NCBI RefSeq assembly: GCF_965199065.1
Contig: NZ_CBDAQN010000001.1
Location: 620,001 to 684,000, forward strand
Length of the DNA stretch: 64,000 nucleotides
DNA from: Acidisoma sp965199065
GTDB taxonomy: Bacteria > Pseudomonadota > Alphaproteobacteria > Acetobacterales > Acetobacteraceae
Reading direction: 5' to 3'
In this document: positions 17,752 through 27,509 of the stretch, piece by piece
Layout: each line of letters opens with the position of its first letter
Numbering within the stretch: position 1 is the stretch's first letter
Position numbers and translations under genes: made by a program
The notes under the pieces: generated by a model
Seen by the model: the letters and a program-made list of their open reading frames with translations, nothing else
Database searches by the model: none
Told to the model about the DNA's origin: nothing

Positions 17752-18771
17752 TCAGGGTTTCGCCAGATGAAGACTGAGCGCCTTGTTCACAAATTGCAGG
17801 GTGTATCCGGATTTGTAGTCGAGCGTCTTGGGGTAGACACCCTCGTCGGACATCACGTCGAAGAACTCCTTCCATCGTGCGTCGGTCATGCCGCCGATGC
17901 CGAGCGTTGAAGCGTCACCACCGTCGACGATGCCGTAGGCCTTCATCGTCTTTATCCCGTAGGCGATCAGCGCATCGGTTTCGTCGGGATCGTCCTTCTT
18001 GATCAGTGCATTCGCGGGAGACGGATCACCGTGCAGATAGTCGAACCAGCCTTCAATTGAAGCATTGACGAAGGCCTGCACGACCTCGGGATGAGCGTCG
18101 ACCATCTTCTGGGAGACCATGACGAGTGTGGCGTAGGATGGATAGCCGTAGTCGGCGAAGAAATACACTTGTGGATTGAAGCCACCCTGTTGCTGCACGA
18201 TGAAGGGTTCGGATGAGACATAACCTTGCTGGATCGCTTTCGAGTTCACCAGGAAGGGCGCCATATTGAATGTGTAAGGACGGATCTGACTGTCGGTGAA
18301 GCCATATTTGGCTTTGAGCCAGAGAAAGAACGTATTCACCGAACCGGAAGAGATGAGGATCGGCTTACCCTTGATATCAGCAAGGCTTTTGATGTCGCTA
18401 CGCGGATGCGTCATCAGGCACTGCGGATCCTTTTGAAACGCGGCCATGACCGCCACGTCCTTGGCGCCGGCCTGGACAAGGTTCAGAGGTCCAAAGCTGT
18501 TGGACCCAATCGCAAAATCGACTGCGCCGGCGGCGAGAAGTTGCATGTTGTCGATAGAGGGACCGCCTTGCCGGATGGTCACGTCAAGGCCGGCCTTCTT
18601 GTATAGGCCCAGGGCCAGAGCTTCGTAGAAGCCGCCATGTTCCGCTTCGGCTTTCCAGTCAGTGACAAACGTAATTCTTGTAGCGGCCGCTACCGCCGGT
18701 TGCAGCCGCAGAGCCAGGATTCCAGCCATGCCGGCAACCACCGTCAGCTTGAGCAGCCTGCGCGTGAACAT
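17752..18771 (-). CDS. ABC transporter substrate-binding protein, NMT1/THI5-like
   Basis: A 339-residue binding protein with an N-terminal signal peptide (residues 1 to about 29, cleaved near AVAAA). The NMT1-like core begins ITFVTDWKAEAEHGGFYEALALGLYKK, a pattern typical of proteins binding pyrimidine precursors or other small amides. GGAAGAGGAC provides a strong ribosome-binding site. It is the first gene of the operon binding protein, ATPase, permease, FAD oxidase. Substrate unknown. Confidence 0.9.
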   Translation of the reverse strand: MFTRRLLKLTVVAGMAGILALRLQPAVAAATRITFVTDWKAEAEHGGFYEALALGLYKKAGLDVTIRQGGPSIDNMQLLAAGAVDFAIGSNSFGPLNLVQAGAKDVAVMAAFQKDPQCLMTHPRSDIKSLADIKGKPILISSGSVNTFFLWLKAKYGFTDSQIRPYTFNMAPFLVNSKAIQQGYVSSEPFIVQQQGGFNPQVYFFADYGYPSYATLVMVSQKMVDAHPEVVQAFVNASIEGWFDYLHGDPSPANALIKKDDPDETDALIAYGIKTMKAYGIVDGGDASTLGIGGMTDARWKEFFDVMSDEGVYPKTLDYKSGYTLQFVNKALSLHLAKP

Positions 18772-19081
18772 TTGCGTCCTCTTCCTTTTGGATCAGCAAC
18801 CACAGCCTAGTTTTTAGGCAGTTCCGCGCCGGGTGACCACCTGGGCAAGACAGCATGAAATTCCGGCACCGCGAAGCCTGAAAATTGTGCCAACCGCTGC
18901 TACGGGTGTCTCTCGCCTGTCGCGTCTGCACCCCTGGAACGTCGCCCCTCGACAAGGCCTCACAGATTTGTCATGACTATGGTCTAGGGGCAGATATGCC
19001 TTAAACTCATACCTCACTGTGTCAGCCAGGGCACTCTTCTTGTGAGGACGGATGAGAGACACGTCATCTTGGGAGGTCAGC
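18772..19081. other. 310-base divergent intergenic region
   Basis: This gap lies between two importer operons that run in opposite directions and should hold both promoters. It holds a perfect short inverted repeat, GCCTA-N5-TAGGC at 18805-18819, just upstream of the minus-strand binding-protein gene. A TTGTCA at 18968-18973 could be a -35 for the plus-strand operon, but no good -10 follows. I see no coding sequence or RNA gene. Confidence 0.5.
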
Positions 19082-20662
19082 ATGTGGAAGCCTAATCGCG
19101 GGATCGGCCGGCCGGAAGCCGGCCTGGATCGACGCCAGTTCCTGGCTGCGGCCGGGATTGCAGGGGCCGCCGCCGGGTTGTCCACGCTTCCGTTGATCGG
19201 CCACGCGCAGGCAGCCACCATGCCGACACAGGGCGGGCATCTACGCCTCGGCATGTCCGGTGGCAGCACAACGGACAGCCTCAATCCAACGACCTACCTT
19301 CAATGGGTGCCGGTCAACCTTGGCTACCAAATCATGAATGGCATGGTCGAGATCGACGACAACAACAAGGCGACGCCGGAATTGCTGATGAACTGGGAAT
19401 CGAAGCCCGGTGCAACCGACTGGGTCTTCGACGTGAGGCGCGACATCACCTTCTCCAACGGCAAGACGCTCGATGCCGACGACATCATTTACTCCATAAA
19501 TCTCCATCGCGGGAAGTCGGCTTCTCCGGCGGCGTCGCAACTAGCGCCCATCAACGCCATCACGAAGCTTTCGGCAAACCAGATCCGGATCCAGTTGAGC
19601 AGCGGCAACGCTGATCTGCCCTTCATCCTCTCAGATTACCACCTCCTCGCAGTGCCGAACGGCTTCACCGACTGGAACAACCCGATCGGAACTGGCGCCT
19701 TTGTGCTGGAACACTACGAGGCAGGAGTTCGTTGCATCGTCAAGAAGATGCGCCCGTACTGGAAAGCCGGTCGCGGCAATGTCGATAGCGTCGAGACGCT
19801 GACCATCAACGATGTCTCGGCCCGCACGGCCGCGCTGCTCTCCGGCCAGGTCGATGTCATCAACCGTCTCGATGCGCGCACTGTCAACCTGCTGAAGCGC
19901 CGAGCGAAATTTCATGTCATCCAGAGTGCTGCCGGCCAGCATGGCGTCTTCGTCATGAACTGCACGGATTCGCCCTACAGCGACAACAACGTTCGGATGG
20001 CGCTGAAGTATGGCATCGACCGCAAGCAGATAGTCGACACCGTGCTGAAGGGCTACGGCCATATTGGTAACGACCAGCCAATTCCCGTTACCAACGAGTT
20101 CTACGACGCCAGCCTGCCGCAGCACAGTTACGACCCTGACAAGGCAAAGTTCTATCTCAACAAGGCTGGTCAGACGAACCTCAAGGTCGAACTGGCGGTT
20201 TCCGATGTCGCCTTCACCGGCGCCACAGACTCTGCCGTGCTGTTCCAGCAGGCTGCGTCCGCCGCGGGCATCTCCCTCTCCATCAAGCAGCAGCCGGCCG
20301 ACGGCTACTGGGACAACGTCTGGATGAAGGCGCCGTTCTGCGCGTCCTACTGGGGCGGGCGTCCGACCGCAGACCAGATGCTGACGCTCGCCTACAAGTC
20401 CAACGCGCCGTGGAACGACACCTTCTGGAAAGTTCCCGAGTTCGACAAGCTGCTGCTGGCTGCCCGCGTCGAGCTTGACCAGTCCAAGCGGAAGGAGATG
20501 TACGGCCAGATGCAGAGCATGATCTCCTCGACGGGTGGCGCGCTCATCCCGATGTTCATCGACTATCTGGAAGCCGGATCGAACAAGGTGCAGGGTATGA
20601 AGCCCAATCCCTACTTCGACTTCATGGGCCAGCGCATTAGCGAAAGGGTCTGGCTGAGCTGA
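19082..20662 (+). CDS. ABC transporter substrate-binding protein, family 5 (DppA/OppA-like)
   Basis: A 526-residue extracytoplasmic solute-binding protein. The N-terminus carries a twin-arginine signal (RRQFLAAAGIAGAAAG, residues 18-33), so it is probably exported folded by Tat. The family 5 core includes GTGAFVLEHYEAG and VRMALKYGIDR. GGGAGG precedes ATG 19082. It is the first gene of a complete Dpp/Opp operon; ligands of this family include peptides, nickel complexes and many amide compounds. Confidence 0.92.
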   Translation: MWKPNRGIGRPEAGLDRRQFLAAAGIAGAAAGLSTLPLIGHAQAATMPTQGGHLRLGMSGGSTTDSLNPTTYLQWVPVNLGYQIMNGMVEIDDNNKATPELLMNWESKPGATDWVFDVRRDITFSNGKTLDADDIIYSINLHRGKSASPAASQLAPINAITKLSANQIRIQLSSGNADLPFILSDYHLLAVPNGFTDWNNPIGTGAFVLEHYEAGVRCIVKKMRPYWKAGRGNVDSVETLTINDVSARTAALLSGQVDVINRLDARTVNLLKRRAKFHVIQSAAGQHGVFVMNCTDSPYSDNNVRMALKYGIDRKQIVDTVLKGYGHIGNDQPIPVTNEFYDASLPQHSYDPDKAKFYLNKAGQTNLKVELAVSDVAFTGATDSAVLFQQAASAAGISLSIKQQPADGYWDNVWMKAPFCASYWGGRPTADQMLTLAYKSNAPWNDTFWKVPEFDKLLLAARVELDQSKRKEMYGQMQSMISSTGGALIPMFIDYLEAGSNKVQGMKPNPYFDFMGQRISERVWLS

Positions 20663-20668
20663 GACGCC

Positions 20669-21625
20669 GTGGACATCCTCCGTTTCATTGCCACCCGCGC
20701 GGCGCTTGGGGTGCTCACCCTGATCGCCGTGTCGCTGCTGCTCTATCTCGGCACACAGCTCCTGCCGGGTGACGTGGCGAGCGCGTTGCTCGGACAATCG
20801 GCGACGCCCGAGGCGCTAGCCGTGCTGCGCGCGAGACTGGGACTCGATGTGCCAGCCTGGCTGCGCTACCTGCATTGGCTCTGGGGGGTGCTGCACGGCA
20901 ACCTCGGCACCTCGCTCACAACAGGCTCCCCGATCGCAAGCGTGTTGATGCCGCGGTTGGCGAACACGCTGTTCCTCGCGGGCTATGCAGCGATCATTGC
21001 CGTCCCGCTGGCGGTGGGTCTCGGCATCCTGGCAGCGATCCGAGAGGGCGGTATCCTTGACCGTGTCTCCACAACACTCAGCCTTGCCACGATCTCCTTC
21101 CCGGAGTTCTTCGTGAGCTACATCCTGATCGTGATCTTCGCCTCGCAGCTCGGCTGGCTGCCGAGTCTGGCCACCGTCTATGACGGCATGGGCTTCTGGG
21201 GCCGCGTTGACGCCACGACGTTGCCGGCCCTCGCGCTGGTCTTGGTTGTCGTTGCTCACATGCTGCGAATGACCCGCACCTCGACGCTTGCGGTGATGTC
21301 GGCGCCGTACGTCGAGACGGCATTTCTCAAGGGCCTCTCGCGCAGGCAGGTGGTGCTCAATCATGCGCTGCCAAATGCGCTCGGGCCGATCATCGCCGTG
21401 GTGGCACTCAACCTCGCCTATCTCGTGGTGGGCGTTGTCGTGGTCGAGGTGGTTTTCGTGTATCCTGGCATGGGTCAGCTTATGGTCGATGCCGTCAGCA
21501 AGCGCGACCTGCCGACGGTGCAGGCCTGTGGACTGGTCTTCGCCATTGCCTTCATCGGGCTCAACACGCTCGCCGATATTCTGGCGGCACTGGCGAACCC
21601 TCGCCTGCGTGGGAGCCGCCGATGA
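20669..21625 (+). CDS. ABC transporter permease, DppB-like
   Basis: A 318-residue permease with an N-terminal transmembrane helix, a periplasmic segment starting LLPGDVASALLGQSATPEAL typical of DppB, and a C-terminal EAA loop (TAFLKGLSRRQVVLNHALPNA). It starts with GTG at 20669, six bases after the binding-protein stop. Confidence 0.92.
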   Translation: MDILRFIATRAALGVLTLIAVSLLLYLGTQLLPGDVASALLGQSATPEALAVLRARLGLDVPAWLRYLHWLWGVLHGNLGTSLTTGSPIASVLMPRLANTLFLAGYAAIIAVPLAVGLGILAAIREGGILDRVSTTLSLATISFPEFFVSYILIVIFASQLGWLPSLATVYDGMGFWGRVDATTLPALALVLVVVAHMLRMTRTSTLAVMSAPYVETAFLKGLSRRQVVLNHALPNALGPIIAVVALNLAYLVVGVVVVEVVFVYPGMGQLMVDAVSKRDLPTVQACGLVFAIAFIGLNTLADILAALANPRLRGSRR

Positions 21626-22455
21626 AGGTTGGAGGCCACAGAGTCCCGGTGACCGCCTATATCGGCTCGTTCATTGTCGCGATCACGATCATTGCAATCC
21701 TCTTCGCGCCATGGGTCGCGCCCTATCCGCAGACGAAGATCGTCGGCGGCGTCTGGGATCCACCGAACCCGCATGATCTGCTCGGCACCGACAGCATTGG
21801 CCGCGACATGCTCTCCCGCCTCATCTATGGCGGCCGCACCTCCGTGACCATCGCGCTCGTAGCGACGACGTTGACCATGATACTCGGCGTCGGCCTCGGC
21901 TTCCTTGCGGTGGCCACAAACCGGATCGTCGACAACATCCTGTCGCGCCTCATCGATATCATGCTCGCCATGCCCGTGTTGATCTTCGCGCTGATGGTCT
22001 TCGCGGTGCTCGGCACCTCTATCCCGATCATGATCATTACAATCTCCATCCTGGAATCTACTCGCGTTTTCCGCCTCGCCCGCGCCGTCGCCATGAACAT
22101 CACCGTTCTCGACTACGTGCAGGTGGCGCGCCTGCGCGGCGAGGGTGTCGGCTGGGTCATCTTCCGCGAGATCCTGCCCAACGCTCTTCCACCGCTCATC
22201 GCCGAGTTCGGGCTAAGGTTCTGTTTCACCTTTCTGTTCATTGCCTCGTTAAGTTTCCTCGGCCTCGGTATTCAGCCACCGGCAGCCGATTGGGGCAGCA
22301 TGGTGCATGACAACGCACAGGCCATCAGTTTCGGCGGTTATGCGCCGCTGTTCCCCGCCGGGGCCATTGCCCTGGTAACGATCGGCGTCAACCTTATCGT
22401 TGACTGGCTGCTGTCCATCCATGCCCTGCCGAGCGGCACCGGCGCGGAGATATGA
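21622..22455 (+). CDS. ABC transporter permease, DppC-like
   Basis: A 277-residue permease. DppC hallmarks are HDLLGTDSIGRDMLSRLIYGGR near residue 53 and the EAA loop YVQVARLRGEGVGWVIFREI. It overlaps the DppB gene by four bases (ATGA). It forms the heterodimeric channel with that protein. Confidence 0.92.
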   Translation: MKVGGHRVPVTAYIGSFIVAITIIAILFAPWVAPYPQTKIVGGVWDPPNPHDLLGTDSIGRDMLSRLIYGGRTSVTIALVATTLTMILGVGLGFLAVATNRIVDNILSRLIDIMLAMPVLIFALMVFAVLGTSIPIMIITISILESTRVFRLARAVAMNITVLDYVQVARLRGEGVGWVIFREILPNALPPLIAEFGLRFCFTFLFIASLSFLGLGIQPPAADWGSMVHDNAQAISFGGYAPLFPAGAIALVTIGVNLIVDWLLSIHALPSGTGAEI

Positions 22456-22459
22456 CCGA

Positions 22460-24097
22460 GTGACAGAAGACCTTCTCCTCGACATCAAAGGCCTGCGGAT
22501 CGAGGCAGGCACGTCGGCGGTGCTCGCCGATGGCATCGACCTCGTCCTGCGCCGTAGCGAGGTGCTCGGCCTCATCGGAGAATCGGGTGCAGGCAAGTCA
22601 ACGCTGGGCCTTGCGGCGCTGGTGTATGCAAGGCCCGGTTGCCGCATCACCGCCGGGCAGATCCTGTTATCCGGCAAGGACATCCGCGTGCTGAACGCTG
22701 CCGGCCGGCGCGCGCTGCGGGGGGTGCGAGTGGCCTATGTCGCGCAAAGTGCCGCGTCGGCCTTCAACCCGGCGATGACGCTCATGCAGCAGGTCTGCGA
22801 GGGGCCGCTGCGCCACGGCCTCATGAAGCGGCAGGAGGCTGAGGCCAATGCGGTCGCGCTGTTCAAGGCGCTCGACCTGCCGGACCCCGAGAACTTCGGC
22901 AGCCGCTACCCGCATGAGGCTTCGGGCGGGCAGTTGCAGCGCGCCATGGTGGCGATGGCGATGTCCTGCCGGCCGGACCTGCTGGTTCTGGATGAGCCGA
23001 CGACCGCGCTCGACGTGACGACGCAAATCGAGGTGCTCGCCAAGCTGCGTGAGTTGATCCGCGACTACCACACCGCGGCCCTCTACGTGACGCACGATCT
23101 TTCCGTGGTGGCGCAGATCGCCGATCGCATTCTGGTGCTGCGCCACGGGAAAATGGTAGAGACAGGAACGACGACGGAGATCCTCACCTCGCCCATGAGC
23201 CCTTACACGCGGGCGCTGGTGGCGGAGCGGCAGGCGGCGATGAGTGGTCCCGGTGCTGTCGGTATGCCGCGGGCCGCGACGGTGCTTGCGGTCGAGAGCG
23301 TCACGATTAAATACGGCAACCTCACTGCTGTCGACAAAGTCGGTTTCCGCGTGGGGCGGGCGGAAACGGTCGCCGTTGTCGGCGAATCAGGGTCGGGGAA
23401 GTCGACGCTGGCCTATGCCGCAGTGGGGCAGATCGTGCCGGCCGACGGTGGGTTCCGCTTCGGCGAGACGCTGCTGCCGCCTAACTACAAGGCGCGTACG
23501 GTGGATCAGCGGCGGCGTATCCAGCTCATCTACCAGCTGCCCGATATTGCCTTGAACCCGCGTCAGAGCATCGGCGATATCCTCGGTCGTCCCGTTGCTT
23601 TTTTTGAGAAGATGTCGCGGGCAGCGGTGCGCGACCGGGTGGCGGAACTCCTGCGCCTCGTCGGTCTGCCGGAGGACTTCGTCAGTCGGCAGCCCGGCCA
23701 GCTTTCAGGCGGACAAAAGCAGCGAGTCTGTATCGCGCGCGCGCTCGCCGCCCGTCCGGAACTGGTGATCTGCGATGAGGTGACCTCGGCGCTTGATCCG
23801 CTGGTTGCCGAGGATATCCTCAAATTGCTCAAGCAACTGCAGGACGAGTTGGGCGTCTCCTACCTGTTCATCACGCATGACCTCGGCACAGTGAAGCGCA
23901 TCGCGCACCGCGTCGTCGTGATGCTCAAGGGGCGCATGGTGGCTGAGGGCGCGACGGCGGAAATCTTTGACACGCCACCCGACGAGTACACGCGCAAGCT
24001 GCTGCTCTCGGTGCCGGAGATGCGCACAGACTGGCTGGACGAAGCGCTGCAGCGGCGTGAGATTTGGCGCGCTGGTCCGGCGCCCGCGCTGGCGTGA
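22460..24097 (+). CDS. Fused dipeptide-type ABC ATPase (DppD-DppF in one chain)
   Basis: A 545-residue protein with two complete ABC domains. The first has Walker A GESGAGKST, a degenerate signature ASGGQLQR and Walker B LLVLDEPTTALD. The second, from about residue 275, has GESGSGKST, LSGGQKQR and LVICDEVTSALD. One chain therefore supplies both nucleotide-binding sites. Translation most likely begins with GTG at 22460, four bases after the DppC stop, with GGAGAT upstream. It overlaps the following gene by four bases. Confidence 0.92.
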   Translation: MTEDLLLDIKGLRIEAGTSAVLADGIDLVLRRSEVLGLIGESGAGKSTLGLAALVYARPGCRITAGQILLSGKDIRVLNAAGRRALRGVRVAYVAQSAASAFNPAMTLMQQVCEGPLRHGLMKRQEAEANAVALFKALDLPDPENFGSRYPHEASGGQLQRAMVAMAMSCRPDLLVLDEPTTALDVTTQIEVLAKLRELIRDYHTAALYVTHDLSVVAQIADRILVLRHGKMVETGTTTEILTSPMSPYTRALVAERQAAMSGPGAVGMPRAATVLAVESVTIKYGNLTAVDKVGFRVGRAETVAVVGESGSGKSTLAYAAVGQIVPADGGFRFGETLLPPNYKARTVDQRRRIQLIYQLPDIALNPRQSIGDILGRPVAFFEKMSRAAVRDRVAELLRLVGLPEDFVSRQPGQLSGGQKQRVCIARALAARPELVICDEVTSALDPLVAEDILKLLKQLQDELGVSYLFITHDLGTVKRIAHRVVVMLKGRMVAEGATAEIFDTPPDEYTRKLLLSVPEMRTDWLDEALQRREIWRAGPAPALA

Positions 24098-25455
24098 GAC
24101 GCGTTCACGAGCCAAGCCGCGACGTCGATGTCGTCCATGACACGGATGTCCTCGTTGTCGGATCAGGACCAGGCGGTCTTGCGGCCGCGCTGGCGGCGGC
24201 ACGATCCGGCGTCGAGGTCACGCTCGTTGAGCGTTTCGGCTGCTTCGGCGGCAATATCACCACCGTCGGCGTCGAGGGTTTCGCCTGGTATCGGCACGAG
24301 CGGACGGTGGAAGCCGGCGGCATCGGCTGGGAGTTTGAAGAGCGCGCGAAGGCGATGGGCGCTGCCGTTCCGGAAAGCCAGTCGCTGAGCTACGAGCTGG
24401 ACTCTGAAGGTTTCAAAGTCGTCGCCGATCGGCTGGTCGAGGAGGCTGGCATCCGCCCCATGCTGCACCGGCTGTTCGTGGCGCCCATTCTGGACGGTGA
24501 CGCGGTCACCGGCATCATCACCGAGTCCAAGGCCGGGCGGGAGGCGATCCTCGCCCGCCGGATCATCGATGCGACCGGTGACGCCGACGTCGCTCACCGG
24601 GCAGGCGCCGCGACGCACACAACCTTGGTCGAGAAGATGCAGGCGGCCTCAGTGATGTTTCATCTGGCGGGTGTGGACAAGACGGCCTTCATGGCCGCTG
24701 TGCGCGTGAACCCACAGACCTACAGGGATTGGTCAAGCGGAGAATGGACGGTCGAGACCTCCGGCAAGGAGGATGACATGTTCTCGCCTTTCCTGAAGAA
24801 GCCGTTTCAGAAGGCAATCGAGGCCGGCGTGTTACCCGCCAACCTCAGCACGATCTCCGGCACCTGGGGCGCGATGCACGACACGGGTGAGCTGACATAC
24901 ATGAACCTCATCCACCTGGCAGGTTGCGATGGCCTCGATCCGGACAGCCTCACCCGGTTCGAGATTGAGGGCCGCAGGCAGGTCATGCTGGCCATCGAGG
25001 CGATGCGTCGCTTCGCGCCCGGCTGCGCCTCGGCGCGCCTGCGCAACTTCGGCATGACAATCGGCATCCGCGACACGCGCAAGATCGACGCCGTTTACAA
25101 TATGACCGAAATCGACGTTCGCAACCAAGCCCGGTTCGACGACACGATCGGCATCTATCCCGAGTTCATCGACGGCTACGGCGTGCTCATCCTGCCGACT
25201 ACAGGACGCTATATGCAAATACCCTATCGGGCGATGCTGCCCAAAAAGGTCAAAAACCTCCTGGTCGCAGGCCGAGCTATCGGCGGCGACAGAATTGCCC
25301 ATGCGGCGACGCGTAACATGGCCTGCTGCGCTGTGGCCGGCCAAGGCGCCGGAGTTGCAGCGGCAATTTCGGTCAAAAGCGGGCGTCCGCTCGACAGCAT
25401 CGACATGGCGGCGGCTCAAGCCGAGCTTCGCCGGCAGGGCGTACGAGTCATCTGA
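24094..25455 (+). CDS. FAD-dependent oxidoreductase
   Basis: A 453-residue flavoprotein with an N-terminal FAD-binding dinucleotide fold (VLVVGSGPGGLAAALAAARSG) followed by VERFGCFGGNITTVGV, which marks the 'FAD-dependent oxidoreductase' family near fumarate reductase/thiazole-synthase-type folds. A second conserved block (NLLVAGRAIGGDRIAHAATR) closes the FAD site. GTG 24094 overlaps the ATPase stop as GTGA, so it is translationally coupled to the importer. It probably oxidises or reduces the imported compound or its hydrolysis product. Confidence 0.85.
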   Translation: MRRVHEPSRDVDVVHDTDVLVVGSGPGGLAAALAAARSGVEVTLVERFGCFGGNITTVGVEGFAWYRHERTVEAGGIGWEFEERAKAMGAAVPESQSLSYELDSEGFKVVADRLVEEAGIRPMLHRLFVAPILDGDAVTGIITESKAGREAILARRIIDATGDADVAHRAGAATHTTLVEKMQAASVMFHLAGVDKTAFMAAVRVNPQTYRDWSSGEWTVETSGKEDDMFSPFLKKPFQKAIEAGVLPANLSTISGTWGAMHDTGELTYMNLIHLAGCDGLDPDSLTRFEIEGRRQVMLAIEAMRRFAPGCASARLRNFGMTIGIRDTRKIDAVYNMTEIDVRNQARFDDTIGIYPEFIDGYGVLILPTTGRYMQIPYRAMLPKKVKNLLVAGRAIGGDRIAHAATRNMACCAVAGQGAGVAAAISVKSGRPLDSIDMAAAQAELRRQGVRVI

Positions 25456-25466
25456 GGGTGCCGACT

Positions 25467-27467
25467 ATGGCTGTGACTGTGACCGAGCATCTCTGGGTGC
25501 CGCTGAGCGACGGCACGCGGCTTGCTGCCCGGCTCTGGCTGCCGGACGGGCCGCCCGCGCCGGCTATCCTGGAATACATCCCGTACCGCAAGCGGGACGG
25601 CACGCGTGGGCGCGATGAACCGATGCACGGCTATTTCGCGGCCCAGGGCTACGCTGTAATCCGTGTCGACATGCGCGGGTCCGGTGAATCGGATGGTCTG
25701 CTGGACGACGAATACATCAAGCTGGAACAGGACGATGCGCTGGAGGTCATCGACTGGTTGAGCCGTCAGCCTTGGTGCGACGGCCGCGTCGGCATGATGG
25801 GGAAGAGCTGGGGCGGCTTCAATTGCCTGCAGGTCGCGGCGCGGCGACCGCCGGCGCTGCAGGCGATCATCTCGGTCTGCTCAACTGAAGACCGTTTCGG
25901 CGGTGACATCCACTACATGGGCGGAAGCCTTCTCAACGACAACCTGTGGTGGGGCAGCATCATGCTCGCCTATCAGGCGCGGCCGGCCGATCCCGCTCTG
26001 GTGGGGGAGGGATGGCGTGCTCAATGGATCGAGCGCCTCCGCCACATGCCCTTCTGGCCGGCGCTCTGGCTTGCTCATCAGCGGCGTGATGAGTATTGGG
26101 CGCACGGTTCGGTCTGCGAGGATTGGGCCGCCATCCAGTGCCCTGTCTTTGTCGTCGGAGGCTGGGCAGATTCCTACACCAGCGCCGTGCCGCAGTTGCT
26201 GGAACATCTCACCGGGCCGCGGCTGGGGATCATCGGCCCGTGGGCGCATATCTACCCGCAGGACGGCGTTCCTGGCCCGGCGATCGGCTTCCTGCAGGAG
26301 GCGACCCGCTGGTGGGACCATTGGCTCCGCGGCCGTGACACCGGCATCATGAAAGAGCCAATGCTGCGTGCTTACGTCGAAGATGCGCTGACACCGATCT
26401 CAACGACGAAGACAACAGCGCCTGGACGCTGGCGAGCGGAACCTTCGTGGCCGAGCCCCTCGATCGACACCCGATGGTTCCACCCGCAGGGGCGCGCCGC
26501 TGAGGCCGAGCCCGGCCCCGCCGGCCTGCGCCAGTCGATACGCTCGCCGCTCTGGACAGGTATCGCCAGCGGCGAGTGGATGGGCACGGGCGTGCCCGGC
26601 GACATGCCGGGGGACCAACGCATCGATGATGCGAACTCGCTAACCTTCGACACCGAAGTGCTCACCGACGCGGTAGAGTGCCTCGGGCAACCGTTGGCGG
26701 AACTGTTGCTGTCGGCGGATGCGCCGCTGGCGCAGATCGCGGTGCGGGTGTGCGACGTGGCGCCCGATGGAGCGTCTCAGCGCGTCAGCTATGGCGTGGT
26801 CAACCTCGCGCACCGCAACGGCTCAGCTCAACCGAAACCGCTGACGCCGGGCGAGCAGGTGCGTGTTGTGGTGCCGCTTAAGGTGTTCGGTCACCGATTT
26901 GCACCGGGGCATCGTATTCGGTTTGCGCTATCGACTGCCTACTGGCCGATCCTTTGGCCTGCACCGAATGCGGCGACCATCACTCTGGATCTCGGGGGCA
27001 GCCGGTTCGGCCTCCCGGTGCGGCAGGTGCGGAAGACTGAGCCCGGAGTGGTGCTCGAGCCGCCTGCTCACGGAGCTTCGGCGCCAATCACCCAGCTGTC
27101 AGAGAGCCGCCTCGCACGGTACATAACGCTCGACAGCCTGACGGGCGAGGCGACCTACGTCACGGTGGGTGAGGGCGGCTTGTTCGGCGAAGGCGTGCAG
27201 CGCTTCGATGAGATCGACATGCTGGTCAACCACGGGCTGACGCGGCGGTTGACGGTTTCGGCCGATGATCCACTCTCGGCGCGGTCCGTGATCACGCAAT
27301 CCTACGAGATGGGCCGTGACGGCTGGCGCATCCGTATCGAGACCGAGGCCGAAATGACTGGAACGGCGGAGACGTTCCGCCTCACTGGCGCGGTGCGCGC
27401 CTTCGAGAACGGCATACTGGTAGTCGAGCGCGCCTGGGACGAGGTGTTTGATCGGGATTGCCTGTAG
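25467..27467 (+). CDS. CocE/NonD family serine hydrolase
   Basis: A 666-residue alpha/beta hydrolase with the X-Pro dipeptidyl-peptidase/cocaine esterase architecture: alpha/beta core with Ser114 in GKSWGG, Asp234 in GGWADS and His261 in GPWAHIYP, then a C-terminal jelly-roll domain from about residue 330. The ATG at 25467 is preferred because GAGGG precedes it by about eight bases; an in-frame GTG lies nine bases earlier. It ends the Dpp-type operon, suggesting that the imported molecule carries an ester or amide bond that it cleaves. It is a second, longer homologue of the gene at 1-1410. Confidence 0.9.
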   Translation: MAVTVTEHLWVPLSDGTRLAARLWLPDGPPAPAILEYIPYRKRDGTRGRDEPMHGYFAAQGYAVIRVDMRGSGESDGLLDDEYIKLEQDDALEVIDWLSRQPWCDGRVGMMGKSWGGFNCLQVAARRPPALQAIISVCSTEDRFGGDIHYMGGSLLNDNLWWGSIMLAYQARPADPALVGEGWRAQWIERLRHMPFWPALWLAHQRRDEYWAHGSVCEDWAAIQCPVFVVGGWADSYTSAVPQLLEHLTGPRLGIIGPWAHIYPQDGVPGPAIGFLQEATRWWDHWLRGRDTGIMKEPMLRAYVEDALTPISTTKTTAPGRWRAEPSWPSPSIDTRWFHPQGRAAEAEPGPAGLRQSIRSPLWTGIASGEWMGTGVPGDMPGDQRIDDANSLTFDTEVLTDAVECLGQPLAELLLSADAPLAQIAVRVCDVAPDGASQRVSYGVVNLAHRNGSAQPKPLTPGEQVRVVVPLKVFGHRFAPGHRIRFALSTAYWPILWPAPNAATITLDLGGSRFGLPVRQVRKTEPGVVLEPPAHGASAPITQLSESRLARYITLDSLTGEATYVTVGEGGLFGEGVQRFDEIDMLVNHGLTRRLTVSADDPLSARSVITQSYEMGRDGWRIRIETEAEMTGTAETFRLTGAVRAFENGILVVERAWDEVFDRDCL

Positions 27468-27509
27468 CACTGGCACGGCGCGCGCGGCAGGAACTTGTCT
27501 TGAAAAGGA

